Assembly: GCF_022539315.1 (NCBI RefSeq)
Contig: NC_066313.1
Location: forward strand, 40,213,059 to 40,277,058
DNA from: Serinus canaria
Taxonomy: Eukaryota > Chordata > Aves > Passeriformes > Fringillidae
Length of the DNA: 64,000 nt
Direction: 5' to 3'
This document shows, in pieces, positions 50,086 to 58,985 of this stretch. The position numbers and the translations under genes are program-made. How positions within the stretch are numbered: position 1 is the first letter of the stretch; every line of letters starts with the position of its first letter. A model generated the notes under the pieces. That model saw nothing but the letters and a program-made list of their open reading frames with translations. It was not told the DNA's origin and made no database searches.

Positions 50086-53000
50086 AAAAAACAACCAACC
50101 AACCAAAAAACAGAAAACAACACAATTTTCTCCCCAAAACAGACATTAACATTTGTTTGGTGAGAGAACACCACCAAAATTACCATACACTTTTCCCTGT
50201 GATTAGGCATCAGCCAATACAGGGAAGAAGAGGGCAGAGTTAATGGCATACATCCATTTGGACCGGGCCTTAAAGAGCCAAAAGCTGTTGGCAGTTCTCC
50301 AGAATTGTAAAGTACAGTTTTTTCTTTGTATTTTGGTGGTGCACAAGCAAAGTAAAGTTTAAAAATTCCAGGATTTTTTTGATTCATAATGAAAACCACA
50401 AGAGCGTGGAATCTTATCATGAGTCATCTGATGTTATGGTTTCAAATCCACATCAGAAGATACTGATTCCATAGCTTTCAGTTGTTTACATACTGAAATG
50501 ACCTGACACTATGCTGTCTGTTCTGTTCTGTCTTTTCTTTGAACTCTGGAGTTTGAAGTTTAAAGTATGTATGGTGATGCTTAGTCTGAAGATACAGACT
50601 AGGCATCCTTCCCTATACTAAGCAGATGTTTCTTCAATAACTGATAAGAAAAAGCATGCGATGTTTCAGTTAGACATTACATAGTAAATAATATTATTTA
50701 GCACTTTTTATCTTCTACTTTTCATCTATGAGTACACATAAACAACCAAAACAGGAGAAACAAAATATCAGAGTTCTTGCAATTAGGCAGTATTACCTGC
50801 ATACTGCAAACTGAGAAACTGAGTCAAAATAGCACAATGGAAGCATCTGGAAGATCTCTGTGTTATTCTGATGAACTTCAAAGTACTTAACTTAATAGCA
50901 TTAATAAACGCTCTAAGTGAATACCAGTATTTGTACTATAAATGTCACTGGCACCTCCAGGACACTTTAAAAAATTGATTAGTGCTACACTGGACTGCTG
51001 AGTCATCAATGACCGTCCTTCAACTAGGACAAGAGGATGTCTTGTAAGCAAGTTATTTATATTCTTAATATTTCAGCAGAATGTACAGTCTGGTTAGGCT
51101 TGGTAGTCATTAAATAGCAATTTTTGTATGAGCTGCCCTCCTCCATAGATTTCTTATCAGATCAACTTCAGTCTTAAGTAAGAGCAATTACAAATAGGCC
51201 AAGTTCTTTCAGTCTGAAAGAAGAAAGGCAGTATTGAATCATGCACACTGCAAAGCTTTGTTTTGGCCAGAAGGAAGACCAAGCCTCCCTATTAAACTCT
51301 GTGTATGCAGTATCACTAGGTCATCTCACTTGGAACTGGAACTCAAAGGGTTGCTTTTTTTTAAAATAAAATGTGCAGGTGGTCTTGAACTTCCCAAGAT
51401 ATTTTTATTTGAAGCTGAATAGGCCTTGTATCCTCTTCTCTCTTAAAAAATTTCAAAACCTAATAATCATGATCATCAACCCAGAACATAATATTAAATT
51501 ACCTTTTATCTTTGCTGTGTGTTTTGAGAGACTGTTGCAACACATTTACCCAAATGTACTGAATGCTCTCAGATCCCATTCTGTATTGTCATATCTGCAA
51601 ATATTTACAAAGCAAAAAATATTGTCTGACTCAGCAACGCAACTCACATGTCTTTCATGCTGTTCCATATAATTGCTTCAGACCAAAACAACACAAAAAC
51701 ACCACTGTGAATTACAAAAGACAGAAATACTATTAGTGGCCTACAGCCAACTGTGGTCTAAGCATTTGCTTGTGAGCCCTTCACAGGCATGCAACATTTG
51801 GAATACTGCTCAAAACCTCTGGCTGTACAAATATAGACTTTCAGACAAGGAACTCAACGGTTTCATTTGAGTAAAATCAGGGAGATCAGCAGCTGACCTG
51901 CTTTAAATGTAGCAACCCCACACCAGAACACACAGTCCTTTGCAGAGAAAAAGCAACAGGATTCCCAAGCACAGGGAGAGAGGAGATAAAGGCTGCAGCA
52001 TGCAAGGGGTCTGCACCTCATCGAAGTCTGTGACCCCTTCAGAACCTCCTTAACATCCACTCAGGAATTGCAGAAGTGTCTGACTTTAGCGTGGGCACAT
52101 TCATTGTAGGCTGCAAGGCTCACTAGCACATGTCCCAGGAAAGATGAAAGGTAAGATGTAATTACACATAGATCTGCCACCTTCCAACAGCCCCGGTATC
52201 AGTCCACCTGGTACCCACAAAGATCAACCACTACAAGTTGCCTTGGGTAATTTTAATGGTGCAAAGCTTAATCAAATTGTTAAAATTATCACAACTAGGA
52301 AGACAGCAATTAAGTAATAATTTCAGAGGCTTCTTTTCTTCATCACTCCAAGAAGCAATTTCACCACAGGAAGTCTTCTAAGGACTAAAACACCCATCAT
52401 ACTTCCATTAATATGAAAACTTTACTTATATTAGAGGGTAATGATTTCTTCATTGACTGTACAGAGATGATCAGAGTAATACACACTCTGATGTTCTAAG
52501 TATGTAAGTTTTCAATGAAAAAGCTTGTTTGAAGTTTGAGCTGGATGGAAGCTTGCCTAGCCTTATTCAGAGACGGTCTCAGTTCTATGAAGATGGCAGG
52601 CTAACAAGTCATGAAGCTTGATAAAACACAGAATAACTTTAAAGAATGAAACAGAAATAACAAATATGTACTTTTATTGCAAACACATATTTTTTTTCTT
52701 TATTGAGATTAAATTTGACTTCTGTATCAGAAAGAACTGCAATTTTATCCTGCTTCCTGACTCAACATTTCAAGAAAAAAAAATCCTCCACCTTTTCTAA
52801 GTCTTCTTTCAGTGACTAGGAAAGGCATAAAATATTATTAAGTTCAATATGGCTCTGAACTTTAAACAAAAACATCTCCCTAAATCAACAGTATACCCAT
52901 TACACGCATTGTATACATGCTGGAAAATAAACACTGGCAAATACAGTCTTGGAAATGGCTCAAGGGCCTGGGTTTTTGAAAAGGGTTTATAAAATATATA

Positions 53001-53269
53001 ACTGCTGTCAACTGGAAGATGTTAACTTGAAGACTGATGTTAACTCTGTTCATGTGCAAGGAGAACATCCTGCATTTCGTCGTCTAAGAAGGTACACAGC
53101 AACGTGCAAAAGCAAGCTCTCCCACGTGAGGCTGGAACATTCCGGGTTGCTCCCTGGCCAAAGGCCAATCACTCTTCCCAAACTGAAAGTCACGGATTCT
53201 AGAGGTGAATTTCAGCATTGCTGTTTCTGTGCAGTCTCCCCGTTCGCTCCCCGTATGGCCACGGCACAC
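50086..53269. other. Intronic sequence, no gene recognised
   Basis: AT-rich unique DNA leading to the CpG island. Holds the hairpin at 50,576. Near the island a CACGTG E-box lies at 53,123-53,128 and GGAACATTCC at 53,134-53,143, with a CCAAT at 53,165-53,169. These might be intronic regulatory sites but are single short matches. Confidence 0.5.
50576..50607. repeat. Inverted repeat: 13-bp arms, 6-base loop
   Basis: GATGCTTAGTCTG (50,576-50,588), loop AAGATA, CAGACTAGGCATC (50,595-50,607). Twelve exact pairs and one T opposite G (wobble in plus-strand RNA). Confidence 0.9.
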
Positions 53270-54229
53270 GACCACGTTCACTGGAGACACCTGCGTCCCG
53301 CACCGCCGCGCTGCAGACCCTGGGCAGCACCTCGGCTGTCCAGGACATCCTCAGCCGGCAGCTCCCGGAGGGAACCGCAGCGGAGCTCAGGCTGAATACA
53401 CCCTTCCCACGGGGCGGGCGGTGTCCGAGAGCCCGCTGCCGCCCTGATGGGTGCGCACCATCCCCGGCCATCACACGGGACGGGGGAGTCCTTGTGGGGC
53501 AGTGCCCAGTCGATCCAAGGGAACACCGAGCCCTGGGCTCAGACCCTCCGCTCGAGGAAGTCCCCTAACCCGGCAAGCAGCACGCCGACAGCCCTTACAG
53601 CAGTCGAGGGCGGCGAGGCTGTGGCAGGGCTGGGAGACGATCCCGCTCCCGGCCAAGGAGCCTGGGGCGACGGCAGCGCCCCCGACACACCGCCCCTGAG
53701 AGCCCCCGCAGCGGCGCCGGTGCGGCCGGAGACGCCGCGAAGCCGCCGCTCGCCCGGCTCTGCCCCGCCGCTGGCACATCACAGGCACACGGGGGACACG
53801 GGCCCAGGGGTGCCGAGGGACGCCCGGCGGGGCCCGCCTGGGCAGCCGGGACCGAGCACTCCACGTTGTCCGCCTTTTCGCAGCCCAGAGGGGACGCGGG
53901 GGGTACCGCCGACTCCCAGGAGATCTCCTCGAAGTTGCCCCGAGAAGTTTGGGACCGCCCGGAGGTGTAGCCGCCGGGCAGAGTCGCCCCCTCAGCCCAC
54001 CTCTCTCCTGCCACCTGGCCACACGCTCCCGGACCGGTTGCCAGGACGGGACCCCGGAGACCGACCCCACGACCTGGCTGAGCCCCCGGGACAGGACCCC
54101 ACCCGGACTGACCCCAGTCGCCCTCGGGGCACGCGGCCCTCGCTCCCGGGACAGGGGGAGCGGCAGCCCCGAGGCGCCCTGAAGGGCTACCCCCGCAAAA
54201 GCAGCCCTTGGGAATAAATAAAGCAGCAG

Positions 54230-54242
54230 GACACTTACCATC
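54230..54242 (-). promoter_or_regulatory. Splice donor of PDGFD intron 1
   Basis: Read on the minus strand, the exon ends GATG and the intron begins GTAAGTG at 54,238. This is a near-perfect U1-complementary donor. The reading frame stays open into the intron for about 214 further codons, but only because the CpG island is GC-rich. The protein similarity stops exactly at the donor. Confidence 0.9.
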
Positions 54243-54368
54243 TCGCCTGATGTTGGAAGCCCGCAGGGCTTTTATAGATCCGCTCTGGGCAGGGGCGGTG
54301 GTGCCCTGACGGCTGCAGAAGTTCGCACAGACGACGGCGTAGAGCAGGAGCAGGATGAGCAGTTGCAT
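54239..54368 (-). CDS. PDGFD: PDGFD coding exon 1 (platelet-derived growth factor D), partial gene
   Basis: PDGF-D is a secreted, latent growth factor with an N-terminal CUB domain and a C-terminal cystine-knot domain. Proteolysis releases the active part, which signals through PDGFR-beta. Only the first exon is here. It has 43 codons plus one base, starting at the ATG at 54,368-54,366. Residues 1-18 form a signal peptide: a leucine-rich core (LLILLLLYAVV) followed by CANFCS. Then come SIKALR (31-36) and NIRRD (39-43). From memory, human PDGF-D has the same CANFCS, SIKALR and LRRD blocks, with a shorter hydrophobic core (41 codons in this exon). The exon ends GAT-G before GTAAGTG, phase 1, which fits the next codon being Glu as in mammals. 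No ATG lies upstream on this strand for about 258 bases. The start context is weak (C at -3, C at +4). The CUB and growth-factor exons lie outside the window. Identity is confident; the cleavage site is inferred. Confidence 0.93.
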
Positions 54369-55140
54369 TGGGACCAGCTGCCAGCGGGACCGTGTCTCTG
54401 CGAAGAAACGGGCTCTCCTCTCCCGCCGAGGGTGCTTCCCTCGCTCGCGTTCTCTTCCCCCTTAGCGGACTTTTTGATTGTTGCGAGTTGCTTGTGTGTT
54501 TGGGGGAGTTGTAGGCGAGGGGCAAAAAAGGCACAATCCCCGCAAAAAAAAACGCAAAACCCCAGAGCACGCGAAGCAGCGGTCACCGCCGCCGCGCTAC
54601 TCTCCCAGCCGCCTCAAAACTTCCTGCATGCTGAACTCTCGGCTGCCCTTCTGGGCCGGCCAAACTCGGCAGAGGTGCGCAGCGCCCGGGCCGGCACCGC
54701 CGCCCACTCCCCTCGCCCGGCACGGCCGTGCCCCAGTAGCAGGCGGGGGCTGCCGCAGCCGCGCTCCCCCGCGGCCGCCGCCGGGCTGTACCGCGCCTCG
54801 CACCGCCCCCGCCCGCCGCGCCGCGGGAGCCGCCGCCGGGGTCTGCCGCGCCGGGAGCGCCCCGCTCTCCGCGCCAGGGGAGGAAAGGGGGCCCGCGGGA
54901 AGGGGGCGGGAGCGGTGCCCGGGCCCTCCCCGAGCAACCGGCCGCGCCGTCTCCACTCCGGGCAAAAAGTGGCAGGAGGGATGGTGCGAGGAGGGGGCTG
55001 TCCCCTGTGCGGAGTGAAAGCTCTCGGCGACTGGATAGGACAGGAGTCGTGTGCCAAGGGTTCTCCGCCAACGCAGGGGCCACGCACCCGGCGGTCCCGT
55101 CACCCTCGGGCCCGCGGTGGCCGCGTAAAAGTCATCGCTG
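54369..55140 (-). promoter_or_regulatory. PDGFD 5'UTR and TATA-less CpG-island promoter
   Basis: This GC-rich stretch lies directly upstream of the PDGFD start codon. I see no TATA box at a usual distance. GC boxes (GGGCGG or its complement) occur near 54,803-54,820 and 54,902-54,911, which suits an Sp/KLF-driven promoter with dispersed start sites. The transcription start cannot be fixed from sequence. A purine-rich segment about 54,440-54,480 (minus strand) and a T/G-rich one at 54,528-54,555 probably belong to the 5'UTR. The nearest upstream minus-strand ATG is at about 54,629. Confidence 0.75.
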
Positions 55141-55193
55141 GGCCGAATGCCTCAAATCTTCGAGCTGTGCCAGGGCGGGTGAGATGACTTAGT

Positions 55194-55225
55194 GGGACAA
55201 CTGGTGAATTATCCGCAGTTGTCCC
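55194..55225. repeat. Perfect inverted repeat: 10-bp arms, 12-base loop
   Basis: GGGACAACTG (55,194-55,203) and CAGTTGTCCC (55,216-55,225), exact reverse complements. Located at the upstream edge of the CpG island. Confidence 0.88.
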
Positions 55226-55456
55226 TAGGAGAAATATATGGGCTTCTCCTGTCATGCCAAGCACTGTCCACTTTTTCATAAAAAGTTAGTTCTTGCTAAT
55301 ATAGACCCTCATTAAATTGAGTGTGGTATAAAAAGTTTGTATTACTGCCTGGAAGAGTTTAGGTCTAAACCAAAGGTATGTGAGGGTTGTAATCAGATTG
55401 CTAGTTTAATACTCTTTCTTTCCATTAGTTGCAATGAAAATAATCCAAAGAAAGAT

Positions 55457-55479
55457 AAAAAAAAAAAAAAAAAAAAAAA
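55457..55479. repeat. Poly(A) tract, 23 bases
   Basis: Twenty-three consecutive A, preceded by AAAGAAAGAT. No retroposed body recognised. Confidence 0.93.
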
Positions 55480-56679
55480 TAATTCCAAAAAAATACCCAA
55501 AAACCACCACGAAACCTGCTCAGGTTTTAACAGTTCTCTAATAAATTTTTCCCCACTCAGTTTATTTCTTCCAACATTTTTTGCAGTCTTAGCCAGTCTA
55601 ACTAACAAACTGCTACATGCTGCCAGATCTTTAACAACATGAAACATACGTCATTAGCAGAAGAATGTCAATATGGTGCTGTATCAGGAGTCTTGGATGA
55701 GTCCTGCTACACTGTGAGTTCTGCCTCTGGCTGTGTGAAGCATTTTCTCCAAGAGCATGCTAGGATGACAATGGGACTGAAACATCTTGTATGTCTTAGG
55801 AAACCAGTAGGGTGCAATTCTGTTATGCATAATTCATGCTCCTTTATCCCTTTCATGTTCCCCAAAACTGACAGCGAACCTAATCCTGCTCCCATGTGGC
55901 AGATAATGGAAAGACTCCAACAGTGCTTCATTTGTGAGCAGATGTGACTATATTTTAGGTGCCCATTTCAGGGGGGAACTAGTGCACAGAGGGAAGGTGG
56001 CCAATTCAATCATCCTAATAGAAACAGAATGTCAAATAGAGGACACAGAATGAATGAGTATGGGGGAGCTCGGGAGATATTCTCTCTTCATCCAGTCAAT
56101 GGGTCTGCCTCTCTCCACTTACTTTACAAAGAACTGCCAGAAAATGCCAATAGAATCCCTGCTCCCCAGCTTTCTTCTGACCTTTACAACAACTCATGGT
56201 GAAGTCCTGCCTTTCTTAGTGCCTTCAGGCTCTCCTTCTCTTTTAGATTTGGGATGCTGGAATCTGTAATTGGTTCACTTTGGGGAAGTGGCCATTTAAA
56301 GGTGGAAGAGAAAGAAGGACAGATTACCTTCCAGCCAAAAGTCAGACGAAAGATGTTTTGACAGTATCTGAGCAATTGCACAATTCAGTCAAGAAATGGC
56401 AGTATTTCCCTGGTTGTTTCTCTTTCTGTATTGAAATTCATCCATATAAATTTGCTTATATAAAATTCATATGTCTTCCCAAGACCTGGGTATAGAGACA
56501 GTCTCTCTGGCCCCATGCCTTGCTGGCTGCAAAGGTCCAACTTTAAAGGAGGAGTAAAAGAGACTTTTGTCTTTAACAGTCCACAGCTGTTTGGCTGACA
56601 TGCTCCCTGGCTTGATAGAGACTAAAAGTTTAAACTTCCTCAAGCTGACCAGGGCGCAGAAGTGAGGTTTCCTCAGCAC

Positions 56680-56716
56680 TTTTTTTCTTTTTCTTTTTTT
56701 TTTTTTTTTTTTTTTT
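56680..56716. repeat. T-rich tract, 37 bases with two C
   Basis: TTTTTTTC/TTTTTC units followed by 23 T. It could be the poly(A) tail of an old antisense retroposon, but the sequence to its right shows no recognisable body. Confidence 0.9.
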
Positions 56717-57499
56717 AAGAGTGCATACTTTTTTGGTACATAAGATGAAATTCCTGTGTATGTAGCAGAGATACCTGGTTGCTTAGAGACTTCTCAAGCA
56801 AAACAGCATGAGACCTCATCAACTAGATGATGATGGATACAGGCAAGTGGATTCCACCACCTGTGGCTTTGGTACCTGCTAAGAGGAGCCATGTGTAACT
56901 CATATCATATGCTCACGCTACATTTCTGTTTCTCCCTGTACAAAGCATGGGATAGTGCCACTCTTTGTTCTTAAAGCAAAAAAGTATTTCTCTAGTAAAC
57001 CAGTCTCTTTCTCATGTCAGAAAAGAGGGAATAACATGTGGGGTCCAGAACAGAAGCCTAGCTCTATGAATTATCAAATATTTATTTTAGCCCTAGTATA
57101 AAAAAAAACGCAGATTTTCCATTTTGATGTACAAGGAGGACAGAAAGATTTTGGGACAGAGAAGCAAAATTAACATGCATTGGTAGACTGTTAGAGGAAA
57201 GTCCTGCATTCCAATGACTGTGGCTACAGCTTCTTGGTTCAATTTTAAAACCACTAGACCCACTAAAAGCCAGAAAAGTATCTTTATAATAAGGTGTCAT
57301 AAAACCCCCATCAAAGAGAGAAAAGTTTGGATTATACTCAGACAGTTTTATAAGCATATCACTGGGTCTTTGCTTTCTGGCAGAAATTCTAGCACATTGG
57401 CTAATCTGCATTCTAAGTGCTTGAAATAATTTAAAGCATCGGGTGGCTTCTATAGGAAGTCCTATAGCAAGTCATGGTTGCTGTATAAAAGGACACTCT

Positions 57500-57690
57500 G
57501 ATGTATAGGTGTGATAACCTAGGGAATTATAGATTTGTCAGCTCAATTGGGACCCTAATAAAAAAAATCTTCACATAAAAGTCAATTATTGGAAATTAAA
57601 AAGAAAATAATAAAATTGGTTTTTGTTAACCTAGAAAATCTTACCAACTTGGAAATCTGGTTGACAAGCAGAATAGCATTCATATTATGT
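57500..57690 (+). mobile_element. Ancient CR1 relic, reverse transcriptase region
   Basis: AGGGAATTATAGATTTGTCAG, then a lysine/asparagine-rich segment 'GGAAATTAAAAAGAAAATAATA' and 'CTTACCAACTTGGAAATCTGG' resemble the RT region of older amniote CR1. In turtles that region has GGTAATTATAGACCTGTCAG, 'AATTAAAGGA...AATATAATTAATG' and 'TCAAACTAACTTGATATC'. Strongly diverged. The matching 3' part on the same strand at 58,590 supports the call. Confidence 0.5.
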
Positions 57691-58589
57691 CTTTCATAAC
57701 ATACCTGCTCTGTCTGAGCAGGTGCTTCAAGCCTTCTGGAGATGTATGCTGTTACTCTGTGTGGGTTGATGCTTTCTGAAATTGTATGGTGCTACTCTCT
57801 GTATAGTGGCTATCTCAACTGTGACATATGCTGCAACATACATTTCCAACAATGATCTGTGAAAATTGCAGCTACTGCTGATGTCTATTGAAAATGACAA
57901 GAACTTTGGGGGAGTAACAATAGGATGATTTATAGTATTGGTGATATGAGACAGATGTGTAGTTATTGGGTATAAGTGTAAAAGCAGAGCCCTGGCCTAG
58001 TTTATGCATCATAGTAGCCACTGGCAGCACTTCCCAGTGCCTGTGGTATCTGCCTCACCTTGTTTAGTCCCCTGAAAGTGCCTGGTGTTAGCCAGTTGCA
58101 CAGGTTCACCTTGTTCATGGGGGGAATTGGATTCCCATCAGAGGACCCTCTAGCCTAGAGGTTTAGGAAGTCATGCTGGGGTGGTTTGGAAGGTCCTGTT
58201 TCTCTCCACTGACTATGAAGAGAGTACAGGGGAAAAATACATCCATAGTTATAGGATAGGGTATTTAATCACAGAAAACACTGATGCAGAAAAAAATGAT
58301 GGGGGTAGGTTATCAAGAAAGTCAATGGGCTGTAGCTATCTCTGAGGTTTTTGTTTTCTTTTTTTGACTGGGCGATGCTCCAGAGTCATACAGTTTGGAG
58401 CAAAAATGCACTGTTTTTCTAGAATATTTGAACTATGTTGATTAAGTAGCAAAATCCAAGACTTCAGTGAGTTTCTCTGTGATCCTTAAATATTTATTTA
58501 AAGAAGAGAATATCAGTTAAAGTAGGGGTGTTATGCCTTTGTCTGTTATTATTAGACTGCTGCCTCAAGATCCTATGAATAAAGCCTTA
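57691..58589. other. Unassigned sequence between two ancient CR1 segments
   Basis: About 0.9 kb between the RT-like and 3'-like relics, both on the plus strand. It may be the decayed middle of the same element, but I cannot align it by eye. No open frame of note. Confidence 0.4.
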
Positions 58590-58985
58590 GAAAGGATCAT
58601 CATAAAGTGAGAAACACTGAGAGGAAACCACAGGGTTAGCTGGAGGTTGAGAAATATGCCACTCAGGGAAAAGCTTAAGAAATCACAAGCCATTTAGCTT
58701 GTCAAGGAGAAAATCAGAGGGGTCACAGCTACCTCCCGGAGGTAGGATATTGATTCTAGAAGGCTATTTTGTCTAGTGGACAATGACATATCAAGGTGAA
58801 AGCTGGAGGTAGACAAATTAAGGTTAGAAGTAAAAGGCACATTTTTCTCTGTGGAAAGCTATGGAAGTATCAAAGCTCTTCACCACTGAAAATCTGAAAG
58901 GCAAGATCTGATGTTTTCCTAAAACCAGTCAAGTGGTTTCAAGCTGTGCTTAGGAACTCTTGGGGTCTATTGATCACTTCTAGAA
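58590..58985 (+). mobile_element. Ancient CR1 relic, 3' region
   Basis: Order of matches to the older amniote CR1: TTTAGCTTGTCAAGGAGAAAAT (58,690 on), 'AGGGGTCACAGCTACC', 'GAAAGCTGGAGGTAGACAAATT', 'AAAGGCACATTTTTCTCTGTGG', 'AAGATCTGATGTTTTCCTAAAA' and 'CTTAGGAACTCTTGGGG'. This family is abundant in turtles and crocodilians, so the copy probably predates modern birds. Confidence 0.7.

Larger units (their letters stand above)
1..54238 (-). other. PDGFD intron 1, 5' portion (continues beyond position 1)
   Basis: All sequence left of the exon 1 donor is intron on the minus strand. I looked for the next exon (start of the CUB domain, with a SPRFPNSYPRNL-like segment) and found no matching open frame. 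The intron is therefore longer than 54 kb, in line with the very long first intron known in mammals. Repeats and unique stretches inside it are listed separately. Confidence 0.85.
53270..55140. other. CpG island over PDGFD promoter, exon 1 and start of intron 1
   Basis: GC content and CpG density rise sharply at about 53,250 and fall again after about 55,180; both flanks are AT-rich. The island spans about 0.8 kb of promoter, exon 1 and about 1 kb of intron. GC boxes occur at 53,411-53,421 and 54,902-54,911. Long open frames appear on both strands here (up to about 270 codons), but they are Arg/Pro/Gly/Ala-rich, overlap each other in several frames and match nothing I know. They are by-products of low stop-codon frequency. 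Edges are by eye. Confidence 0.85.
55141..57499. other. PDGFD 5' flank, no gene recognised
   Basis: AT-rich DNA upstream of the CpG island. Includes the inverted repeat at 55,194, a 23-base A run (55,457-55,479) and a T-rich tract (56,680-56,716). Open frames of up to 102 codons (55,639-55,947) match nothing I know. No divergently transcribed gene can be seen. Confidence 0.55.

Noticed and set aside
53447..54241. Overlapping open frames of about 256 codons on both strands in the CpG island
   Set aside because: They arise from low stop-codon frequency in GC-rich DNA. Only the first 43 codons of the minus-strand frame starting at 54,368 are real exon; the rest lies beyond a clear splice donor.
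54235..54586. Two minus-strand frames of 104 and 111 codons over the PDGFD 5'UTR
   Set aside because: Their start codons are GTG, not ATG, and they overlap the real exon out of frame.
54363..55187. 274-codon plus-strand open frame across the PDGFD promoter
   Set aside because: Arg/Pro/Ala-rich low-complexity translation overlapping several other frames, with no recognisable domain.
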